From Cyclonatronum proteinivorum (GTDB taxonomy: Bacteria > Bacteroidota > Rhodothermia > Balneolales > Cyclonatronaceae), in assembly GCF_003353065.1 (NCBI RefSeq), contig NZ_CP027806.1, forward strand, positions 2,810,501 through 2,874,500: DNA of 64,000 nucleotides, read 5' to 3'. Below, one piece after another: positions 56,437 through 64,000 of the stretch. The notes beneath the pieces were generated by a model. That model had not been told where the DNA came from, did not search any database, and worked only from the letters and a program-made list of their open reading frames with translations. The position numbers and the translations under genes are program-made. The stretch's first letter is position 1. Each line of letters begins with the position of its first letter.

Positions 56437-56899
56437 GAGGGGGTATCATTTTTAAATTTTGCATTCAAAGGAAATTCCCCGCCGTGTTGACATTAATCAG
56501 ACATATCCGGCCGCTGAAATACCTGTGAATGCAGTTTTAGTGTGGACTAAATCTATTCAAAAAAAGCACGTAGTGGTTAGTACGTATATCCCAATTTGTT
56601 GTACGTATGTGTCAAAAAAGGCTAAAAATCACGGATTTACGGCACTTTACAGCCTTTGCACGGAATAATTGGCATAGGTTTGAAAATTTAGCATCACAGC
56701 CCGGAAGGCTGATTAATCGGGTGTCTGTTTGAGATTAAATCAGGATCGTAGCTGGTTATTTTGGATGCTTTTTAGCTTTAACTACAGCGCTATTTAGAGG
56801 TTGGCGATCCCTAATCTGTAAACTATTTTATATGTACTGAATGTACACAGACTCGATTGCGTTGCGAGAATGCTCCCAAAACCCTGAAATTACTGCCTT
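56437..56899. other. Divergent intergenic region upstream of the hybrid regulator
   Basis: AT-rich, no gene seen. TAGGTTTG at 56675-56682 matches the Bacteroidota -7 consensus TAnnTTTG, but the nearest TTTG (56655-56658) is spaced only 16 bases away, so the promoter call is weak. Confidence 0.35.
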
Positions 56900-59800
56900 G
56901 TGAAATTTTTTTGCTTTCTGATTTTGTCGGCGGTACTGTTTCCGCTGTTTCCATTGCTTCCATCGGGCACTGCTTTTGGGCAGCAGCCGGAAGGCTTTCC
57001 CTTCGTCCGCTTTTTTCAGGCAGGCACCGATTTCACCGGTTCGGATCTGACCTACGCAATTACGCAAGGTCCCGACGGCACGATTCTTTTTGGCAATGAT
57101 GAGGCGGGCATTCAGCAGATAAACGGGACGGATGTACGCCCGATTCGCTTTCCGCGCAGCAATGTGGCGGCTTCCTTCGCCCGCGATCCTTTCGGACGCA
57201 TCTATGCTACCGGGAATGCTGATTTCGGATATTTGGAGGAATCCGGTTTGCATGGTATGCAGTATCACTCGCTCACACATCTTGTACAGGCAGCTGCGGG
57301 GAGCATCCCTTTTATTCATACCTCAGCTTCGGTAGGGGATCAGGGTGCGATGTTTTTTGCCGGTCTGCAAAGCGGCTATTTTTACGATCCGCAACAGGAC
57401 AGCGTACTTGTACTGATGCCGGTCGGGCAGTTTTATGATACCAATCGTGTAGGGAGCACAACCTGGCTCACCGATACAGCGTCCGGCCTGCATACCGTAA
57501 ACCATCAGGGCAGGCTCACATGGGTTGAAACCCCTTTCCCGCCGGGCAACAACCGCATCATCGGGCTGCAGGGGAAGCCTGCTGTGTACACGTTTGATCA
57601 CCGCCTATGGATTCTTGAGGACAGCGGCGACTGGGTTCTGAGCGGTGTTTTTCGGTATTATGAGGATAAAGAAGCCCTTCATGTGCTGCATGCCGGCAGC
57701 CTTGCCGACGGGCGGGTGATGATCGCTTCTATGAGCGGGGTGCAGATCTTTACCCGCGACGGCCGCCTTCAGCACAATTTTAACAGCTCCAATGTGTTGC
57801 CTTTCGATATTTCCGGAATGGCCTATGAAGCGGAAGACGGCAAAATTTGGGTTTCAAGTCCGAACGGTATCGCAGTAATTGACTTCCGTAACCCGCTGCG
57901 TTACTTTCCTGCACCTATGGGATTGCCGGATCGGCGCCTCAATGTGTTCGCGGAGTGGAACGACATGCTGTTTGTAGGGTCAGATTCCGGGCTTTGGGCA
58001 AGTGACGCATCCTCGTTTAGTCAAGTCGTTGGCAATATGGCCATCTTCGACATGCTGGAGACCGCCTTCGGCCTCATGGTAGCAAGCAGCCGCGGTCTCT
58101 TGCTGGTTGAAGAAGACGGAAACATAGAGCAGCTCTCCGGCGATGTTTTCATCCGCAGCATTTTTGCAGATCCGGATCATCCCGAAACCTACTATTTCTA
58201 CGATTCACCGCAGGCCCTTTACCGGATTGTGATGGATGATACCGGTGGCGGGCATCAAGTGAGCCTGCTATATGAAAATACGATTATGCCATTTTCTATT
58301 GTTAAAGTTTCGGGGGAGGAACTGTGGTACAGCACCCGCGATTTTGGCATTTATCAGCTGCAGGCCCGCTCCGATGCGCATGGTATTGCCGAAATAACCG
58401 GCAGTATTTTATGGGATGAGCAGCGCGGACTCCCGGCACCGGAAAACATCAACATCTTCCGCTATCAGGGTGATGTAGCTTTTATGACCGATGATGGGGT
58501 GTACACTCCTGATGCCACACGGCAGGCAGCGGTACCGCACCCGGATTTCAGGGATATTGTATTCGGCACAACCCGCCGCAACATTTGGCCCTTCCTTGCA
58601 CTGCAGTCCGGTGCGTTCGCCGGCCGGGTTAACGCCGCCGTTTTTCCGCTGCTCACTCCGGAAACGCCCTCCGAAACGATGCAGAGCGCTGGTGCGGCCC
58701 CTTCCTATCGTTGGCGTAACCTGCCATTTGGCCGCTCATTTGAACTCGGCGGCATCATCAGGCTTACAGAAAGTCCTTCCGGCAGGCTGTATGCCCTGGC
58801 TGGCAGCGGGCTCTCCTACCTTAACGCGGGATGGGAAAATGAAACCCCAGTCAGCGCCCGCGCGCCCCGCTTGCAGATCACCGGAATCAACATGGCCGCA
58901 GATTCTGTGCTCTTTCACGGCTGGTCGGCTTCCGTGGAAGATATCAACCCTCACGTACCCTTCGGGATGAACAGTCTGCGCTTCAACTGGAGCCTCAATG
59001 CTTTTGAACCTACTGACCTCAACCGCTATCAGTTCCGCCTGCTCGGTGCCGAAACCGACTGGTCGGCCTGGTCCGCCGAAACCTTCGCCGACTATCGCAA
59101 CCTGCGGGAAGGCCGCTACACCTTCGAAGTGCGCGGACGCGACCTCTACAACCGCATTTCGGAGGCGGCCGTCTTTTCCTTCACCGTGCAGCCCCCCTGG
59201 TACCGATCAGTCTTTGCGTACATGTTCTACATCCTTTTTGCCGCCGGCCTGATAGGCGGCAGCTTTCATTGGCGCACTCAAAAGCTGCTGGCACGACAGC
59301 AGGAACTCGAGCGGGAAGTCGCCGCAAGAACCTCAGAAATTGAGCACAAAAAGCAACAGCTTGAAAAGCTTGATAAAGTAAAAAGCACTTTCTTCTCGAA
59401 CGTTAGCCATGAGTTTCGCACGCCCCTAACCCTCATTAAGGGACCTGTGGAGCGCCTCATGTATGAAAGCAGTCTGAGCACGGCTGAGAAAATCGGGGAG
59501 TACGAGCGCATCCTCGAAAACGCCAACCGCCTGCTGTCGCTCATCGATCAGATCCTTAACCTTTCCAAAATGGAAAGCGGCACCTACGTACTGCAGCTCC
59601 GACGCCTTGACCTTAACGCCCTGCTGCAACGTGTTGCCGGCTGGTACCGCGAGCTCGCTGCCCGCAAAGGGCTCCAATTTACGCTTGAAATTCCCGACAC
59701 GCCGTTTTGGATGTATGCCGATGCCGAACAGGCCGAGCTGCTGTTTTCCAACCTGCTCTCCAACGCCGTTAAATACACCGAAACCGGCGGGGTCACACTC

Positions 59801-60994
59801 CGCTGTCTCATCCGCAACGAAACCGCGGAAGTACTCGTGAAAGATACCGGTATCGGCATACCGGAAGGCGAGCAGGGCCGCATCTTCGACCGCTACTACC
59901 GCGCCCAAAGCGGCCTGCTGAGCAGCTCCGGTGCCGGAATCGGCCTCAACTTAGTTAAATACGCCGCCGACCTGCACGGGATAGCCGTGTCGCTGCACTC
60001 CGCCGAAGGGCAGGGAACGGCATTTACCCTGCTGTGCCGGGCGGGTTTGGCGCATTTAAGCACCGAATACAGGGTGCTTGAGGATGATGGCAGCATCCCG
60101 GCGGCAACGCTTCAGGTGCCCGATCAGGTGGCAGCGGGAAGCCCTAAAGAAGAAGAGGCGTCGCATCCCGCTGTTCAGGCGGAAGCCCCTGAGGATGCTG
60201 ATACTGATGCCGACGCCGAGGACATCCCCCTGCTCCTCCTCGCAGACGACAACCGGGATATCCGCGTTTTTATCCGCTCCGTGCTGGGCCCCGGCTACCG
60301 CTACGCCGAGTGCGCCGACGGGCATCAGCTCGTAGCACAGGCCAAAACCCTGCAGCCCGACCTCATCCTCTCCGATGTGATGATGCCCGGTCTCGACGGC
60401 ATTGCCGCAAGCCGGATACTCAAAGAAGATCCCGAGACAGCGCACATCCCCATCATCATGATTACCGCCAAGGGGGGCAATCAAAACGAGCTAACGGGCC
60501 TCAAATCAGGCGCCAACGACTACATCACCAAACCCTTCTCGCCGGCCATCCTGCAGGCACGGGTTTTGGGGCAAATCAACCTGCTGATGCGCCTGCGCCG
60601 CTTCCTGCAGCAGCAGTTCAAAGCAAGCTACCTGCACACGGACGCGGAGTCAGCAACCGGCGCGGAGACTGAAGCCGATGGGGTAAACACCCCCGAATGG
60701 AAGCAGCAGATTGATGCCGCCCTGCATGACCCTGAATTTTCGGTTCAGGATATGGCGAACATGCTCGCGCTGAGCCGTTCAAGCCTCAACCGCTTTTTTA
60801 ACAGTGAAACAGGAAGCAGCCCGCAGGAATACATCCGGCAGCGGCGCATCGAGCTCGCCTGTAAAATGATGGCCCGGAAGGAGGGAAGCCTCAGCGAAAT
60901 CGCCTACGCCGCGGGATTCAGCAGCGTCAGCTACTTCAGCCGGGTATTCAAACAGCTCAAAGGGGTGCCCCCCACACAATACGCCGGCAGCTGA
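56900..60994 (+). CDS. Hybrid two-component system protein (sensor kinase, receiver and AraC regulator in one chain)
   Basis: Inner-membrane one-piece regulator of 1364 residues. A GTG start gives a signal peptide (MKFFCFLILSAVLFPLFPLL). A periplasmic two-lobed propeller sensor (~25-690) is followed by a Y_Y_Y domain (~700-770, RYQFRLLGAETDWSAWSAE) and one membrane helix (~775-795). HisKA has His837 in FSNVSHEFRTPLTLIKG; the ATPase has NLLSNAVKYTETGG, DTGIGIPEGE and GAGIGLNLVKY. The receiver phospho-acceptor is Asp1159 (LILSDVMMPGLDG) and the output is a C-terminal AraC helix-turn-helix (~1275-1364, IAYAAGFSSVSYFSRVFKQ). Such hybrids in Bacteroidota sense glycans and switch on neighbouring catabolic genes. 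No glycan-use genes lie here, so the target is open; the divergent adhesin locus is a candidate. Confidence 0.95.
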   Translation: MKFFCFLILSAVLFPLFPLLPSGTAFGQQPEGFPFVRFFQAGTDFTGSDLTYAITQGPDGTILFGNDEAGIQQINGTDVRPIRFPRSNVAASFARDPFGRIYATGNADFGYLEESGLHGMQYHSLTHLVQAAAGSIPFIHTSASVGDQGAMFFAGLQSGYFYDPQQDSVLVLMPVGQFYDTNRVGSTTWLTDTASGLHTVNHQGRLTWVETPFPPGNNRIIGLQGKPAVYTFDHRLWILEDSGDWVLSGVFRYYEDKEALHVLHAGSLADGRVMIASMSGVQIFTRDGRLQHNFNSSNVLPFDISGMAYEAEDGKIWVSSPNGIAVIDFRNPLRYFPAPMGLPDRRLNVFAEWNDMLFVGSDSGLWASDASSFSQVVGNMAIFDMLETAFGLMVASSRGLLLVEEDGNIEQLSGDVFIRSIFADPDHPETYYFYDSPQALYRIVMDDTGGGHQVSLLYENTIMPFSIVKVSGEELWYSTRDFGIYQLQARSDAHGIAEITGSILWDEQRGLPAPENINIFRYQGDVAFMTDDGVYTPDATRQAAVPHPDFRDIVFGTTRRNIWPFLALQSGAFAGRVNAAVFPLLTPETPSETMQSAGAAPSYRWRNLPFGRSFELGGIIRLTESPSGRLYALAGSGLSYLNAGWENETPVSARAPRLQITGINMAADSVLFHGWSASVEDINPHVPFGMNSLRFNWSLNAFEPTDLNRYQFRLLGAETDWSAWSAETFADYRNLREGRYTFEVRGRDLYNRISEAAVFSFTVQPPWYRSVFAYMFYILFAAGLIGGSFHWRTQKLLARQQELEREVAARTSEIEHKKQQLEKLDKVKSTFFSNVSHEFRTPLTLIKGPVERLMYESSLSTAEKIGEYERILENANRLLSLIDQILNLSKMESGTYVLQLRRLDLNALLQRVAGWYRELAARKGLQFTLEIPDTPFWMYADAEQAELLFSNLLSNAVKYTETGGVTLRCLIRNETAEVLVKDTGIGIPEGEQGRIFDRYYRAQSGLLSSSGAGIGLNLVKYAADLHGIAVSLHSAEGQGTAFTLLCRAGLAHLSTEYRVLEDDGSIPAATLQVPDQVAAGSPKEEEASHPAVQAEAPEDADTDADAEDIPLLLLADDNRDIRVFIRSVLGPGYRYAECADGHQLVAQAKTLQPDLILSDVMMPGLDGIAASRILKEDPETAHIPIIMITAKGGNQNELTGLKSGANDYITKPFSPAILQARVLGQINLLMRLRRFLQQQFKASYLHTDAESATGAETEADGVNTPEWKQQIDAALHDPEFSVQDMANMLALSRSSLNRFFNSETGSSPQEYIRQRRIELACKMMARKEGSLSEIAYAAGFSSVSYFSRVFKQLKGVPPTQYAGS

Positions 60995-61030
60995 GCATTT
61001 TCCGCCAAAAACCAACCTCCGCGATACCCC

Positions 61031-61125
61031 TGTATTTTATTTTTGGGAAAACCCCGAGAGCATCACGGTCAGCAATGCCGGCTCCAGAAATCCCAAATCG
61101 GTCTCATAAGTCCTTGCTTTTTTTG
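61031..61125 (+). repeat. Dispersed element R1, copy 3
   Basis: TATTTTTGGGAAAACCCCGA, GAGCATCACGGTC, ATCCCAAATCGGTCTCATAA and TTGCTTTTTTTGC. It begins 36 bases after the hybrid regulator stop in the same direction. The following ~170 bases hold no gene. Confidence 0.8.
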
Positions 61126-61297
61126 CGCGCTACCCGCTGTTGAAATCCGGATTTTCGGGCTGGTTATGACAAATTAAAACGGACTTGGTGTACGGGTGAA
61201 TCTGCGTGTTTCCCAAACCGGCATGTCCGCCACCTAAAACCCTCCCGCCCAGCCAATCCGGGAAAACACCTTCCTTTAACTCAAATAAAAACAACCC

Positions 61298-61873
61298 GTA
61301 TTTTGTTTTGAGTCTGGAAACCCTGAAACGCCAGGGAGCCAAAATTCCCCTCTGCGAGAGGGGTGCCCGGGTGAGCGAAGCGAACGGGCGGGGTGTGACC
61401 GCCTCGGTGCCGGGATTCCAGCAGCTTACGCCAAGGAGCTTCTGCTCGCAGGCTGTCCCATCCATTACATCAATGCAGGTAATTTGGTTCGTTGCCTTCG
61501 GTCAGCCTCACCACACCCCGGCCCGCCAACATTTGGGCGTTGAAAGGGACTGGGTGCGGTTCAGGCTACATAGCCCTTCACGACATCTACCGGGGCCACC
61601 CCTCTCGAGAGGGGAATTTTGTATCCCAAATAATATCAACATCATAACCTGCAAAAGACACACTGACACACCGACATACTGTTTCGTGACACACTGAAAA
61701 AGGGCCACCCCTCTCGAGAGGGGAGTTAGCAAGTGCCGTGTTAATAACGACTTCGATGCCTGAATTACAACATTTAGTTTTGAGCCTGGAAATCCTGAAA
61801 AGCCACGGAGCTAAAATTCCCCTCTGCGAGAGGGGTGCCCGGGTGAGCGCAGCGAACGGGCGGGGTGTGACGG
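61298..61873. repeat. Inverted copy of the R3 ~474-bp unit (about 1.2 units)
   Basis: Contains, in reverse orientation, the same CCCCTCTGCGAGAGGGG, GCGAACGGGCGGGGTGTGAC, AACATTTGGGCGTTGAAAGG and CCCCTCTCGAGAGGGG landmarks as the array at 46369-48950. It therefore forms the other end of a 12.3-kb segment flanked by inverted repeats. Confidence 0.85.
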
Positions 61874-62238
61874 GGGCGAATGCCCGCATTAGGCCCCGGA
61901 AACCACGGAGCCTAAAAGGTTATATTCTTCGTTTTTGCTCGTCTCCGGCCCAATTTGTTCAAAATTACCTGAAGGGTTCAGGTCTTTATCTCCGCCCGAA
62001 ACCAGCCCCGGCAGGGGCGACCCCTTTGTAGAAAAATGCGATCACCCAAAAAATGAACCGAGTGCCGCAGGCATGAGGCGACCGGCGGAGCCGTCCGAAT
62101 TGTGAAATTCCGACTCCAAAATGGCATGCGCGTTTGGGGTGCTTTGGAAGGCTTTCAACACACATGGTCGCAGGCCGAAGCTGGTAGGTCCCGGATAACG
62201 CCGCGGGCAACCGGGGCATTTATGTAGCGTCGGTGTGG

Positions 62239-63590
62239 GCGTTTCCGGGAGGACGTGTTTGATACTATTAAATATACGGCGCGCATTGCGCGCCGGTTTG
62301 TTACCTGCCTGCCTGCCACGATCACAATTCAACCCCTCAAGCCCGTCATCCCGGAAATGCTGCGGCGCGGGGTTTTGAACCCGCACGAAACCTCGTGCAG
62401 CATTATCCGGGATCTACCAAGCGGGACCTGCCGCCATGTGTTTAGAAGGCCCCAGATGCCTGATTCCGCAAAGTCCGTTTCGAACTTTGGATCTCGAACA
62501 ACCCACATGATCGCAGGCCAAAGCTGGTAGGTCCCGGATAACGCCGCGGGCAACCGGGGCATTTATGTAGCGTCGGTGTGGGCGTTTCCGGGAGGACGTG
62601 TTTGATATTATTAAATATACGGCGCGCATTGCGCGCCGGTTTGTTACCTGCCTGCCTGCCACGATCACAATTCAACCCCTCAAGCCCGTCATCCCGGAAA
62701 TGCTGCGGCGCGGGGTTTTGAACCCGCACAAAACCTCATGCAGCATTATCCGGGATCTGCCAGGCGGGACCTGCCGCCGTGTGTTTAGAAGGCCCCTGAT
62801 GTTTGGTTCCTCAAAGTCCGTTTCGAGCTTTGGAAGGCCTGCAACACACATGGTCGCAGGCCGAACTGGTAGGTCCCGGATAACGCCGTTGGTTTCGGGG
62901 TGGGTATGCTGCGTCGGTGTGGGCGTTTCCGGGATGACGTGTTTGATTTTATTAAATATACGGCGCGCGAGAGCGCGCCGGTCTGGTACCTGCCTGCCCC
63001 GATCACAATTCAACACCACCCAAGGCCGTCATCCCGGAAATGCTGCGGCGCGGGGTTGAATAAGCTGCATGAAACCTCGTGCAGCATTATCCGGGATCTG
63101 CCAGGCGGGACCTGCCGCCATGTGTTTAGAAGGCCCCTGATGTTTGGTTCCGCAAAGTCCGTTTCGATCTTTGGAAGGCCGGCAACACACATGGTCGCAG
63201 GCCGAAGCTGGTAGGTCCCAGATAACGCCGCTGGCAACCGGGGCATTTATGTAGCGTCGGTGTGGGCGTTTCCGGGAGGACGTGTTTGTTTTTATTAAAT
63301 ATACGGCGCGCGAGAGCGCGCCGGTCTGGTACCTGCCTGCCTGCCCCGATCACAATCCCCCCCCCAGGCCGTCATCCCGGAAATGCTGCGGCGCGGGGTT
63401 GAATAAGCTGCACGAAGCCTCGTGCAGCATTATCCGGGATCTGCCAGGCGGGACCTGCCGCCATGTGTTTAGAAGGCCCCTGATGCCTGATTCCGCAAAG
63501 TCCGTTTCGAACTTTGGAAGGCCTGCAACACACATGGTCGCAGGCCGAAGCTTGCAAATCCCGGATAATGCCGTTGGGATTCGGACCTGG
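62239..63590. repeat. Tandem array of four ~342-bp units (R4)
   Basis: The landmark GCGTTTCCGGGA/T recurs at 62239, 62582, 62923 and 63266 (periods 343, 341, 343). Each unit has the palindrome CGGCGCGC...GCGCGCCGG, GTCATCCCGGAAATGCTGCG, and a long imperfect hairpin between TTATCCGGGATCTGCCAG and CTGGTAGGTCCCGGATAA. A partial unit precedes at ~62150-62238. No protein-like frame is present. Confidence 0.9.
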
Positions 63591-63592
63591 CC

Positions 63593-63632
63593 CGTGTTAT
63601 AGGAACGCGATTCATCGCGTCTCTATAACACG
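63593..63632. repeat. Long palindrome at the end of the R4 array
   Basis: CGTGTTATAGGAACGCGAT faces ATCGCGTCTCTATAACACG across two bases: 19-bp arms with two mismatches. It is a strong cruciform or hairpin of a type seen as GCGCGATTCATCGCGC motifs in many genomes. Confidence 0.8.
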
Positions 63633-63698
63633 TAGGGACAACCATCATCTGCGGGGCGTTTCCGGGATGAACAGGTTGTTTTTTGTTTTGGAGCCAAT

Positions 63699-63860
63699 AG
63701 CCCTGAAAGGGCGACATATCAAAGCCCGGGGTGACAACCCCGGTTTGGCGGAGTCCAGTAGTATGGAGCCCTGAAGGGGCGGCATATCTGCGGAGCGCGG
63801 AGAAAAACGGAGGGCGCCGTTCCAAAATGTTTTTTTGTTGGCCTGATATTGAGGTTGGGT
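63699..63860. repeat. Repeat R5, copy 2
   Basis: AGCCCTGAAAGGGCGACATA, CCCGGGGTGACAACCCCGG, AGCCCTGAAGGGGCGGCATA and GTTCCAAAATGTTTTTTTGT in the same order as 46065-46231. Confidence 0.75.
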
Positions 63861-63927
63861 GCCCCTACAGTTAACCCGTTTGAATCCCTCAAAATCCATG
63901 AAATCCGCGTTCCATCCGCGTGTAACG

Positions 63928-64000
63928 TGCAAATAAAGCAAGGCGCTATGAGACCGATTTGGGATGCCGGGAACCAGTACCGCAGCCAGGTACTGTGTCA
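63928..64000 (-). repeat. Dispersed element R1, copy 6 (cut by the window end)
   Basis: Minus-strand CATCCCAAATCGGTCTCATA and GCGCCTTGCTTTATTTGCACG match copy 4, including sequence beyond the usual end (AACGTGCAAA). The rest lies outside the window. Confidence 0.7.

Noticed and set aside
46369-63590. CRISPR array
   Set aside because: Units of ~474 and ~342 bp are wholly repeated with no short repeat/unique-spacer alternation, and no cas genes are present. The 7-mer and 11-mer arrays also lack spacers.

Overview
The window looks like chromosome from a member of the Balneolota/Rhodothermota group (FCB superphylum). Two proteins end in a type IX secretion sorting domain with the NYPNPFNP motif. 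One small protein ends in a PID-CTERM-like tail. Several intergenic regions carry Bacteroidota-type promoter elements (TTG, about 20 bases, TAnnTT), and convincing Shine-Dalgarno sequences are rare. Most of the window is GC-balanced to GC-rich. About 36.5-44.8 kb is visibly AT-rich and looks acquired. The taxonomic placement is inference from these traits.

Layout. 0-5.1 kb: two related beta-propeller-like surface proteins, one secreted (T9SS) and one membrane-anchored. 5.2-10 kb: a glyoxylate-shunt locus, with an ScfR/RamB-type regulator divergent from malate synthase and isocitrate lyase and a shared intergenic region full of TTCGCTA/TAGCGAA half-sites. 10.5-14.5 kb: housekeeping genes on the minus strand (ychF, a PPP-type phosphatase, nusB, an EVE-domain protein, a TauE/SafE-like membrane protein). 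14.6-20.1 kb: a TIGR02757 protein and two exported peptidases (M3 and S9). 20.2-21.7 kb: a composite repeat split by an intact IS982-family element. 21.9-27.7 kb: a probable acetate-sensing module (small membrane protein, SLC5 transporter fused to a histidine kinase, lone receiver, membrane sensor fused to a DnaQ-type exonuclease). 28.4-35.9 kb: a DUF4143 ATPase behind a duplicated palindrome, a three-gene candidate biosynthetic cluster (asparagine-synthase-like, radical SAM, halogenase-like flavoprotein) and a class-C-type serine hydrolase.

36.5-44.8 kb is a defence-like island. It holds a type III restriction-modification pair flanked by remnants of two other genes, then an integron-like array of three attC-type sites (90-92 bp) separating minus-strand cassettes. 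The cassettes encode a PIN-like protein, a membrane-anchored PD-(D/E)XK nuclease-like protein, and a TPR protein with a small acidic partner. No integrase gene is present.

44.8-64 kb is dominated by non-coding repeats: six tandem copies of a ~474-bp unit, an inverted copy of that unit 12.3 kb away, four tandem copies of a ~342-bp unit, and six copies across the whole window of a ~95-bp dispersed element. Between the inverted copies lie a 2129-residue T9SS adhesin-like protein, a PID-CTERM-like protein and a one-piece hybrid two-component regulator.

Two themes tie genes together: acetate/C2 metabolism (shunt enzymes with their own regulator plus a transporter-kinase sensor module) and genome defence or mobility (restriction-modification, attC cassettes, IS element, heavy repeat load).
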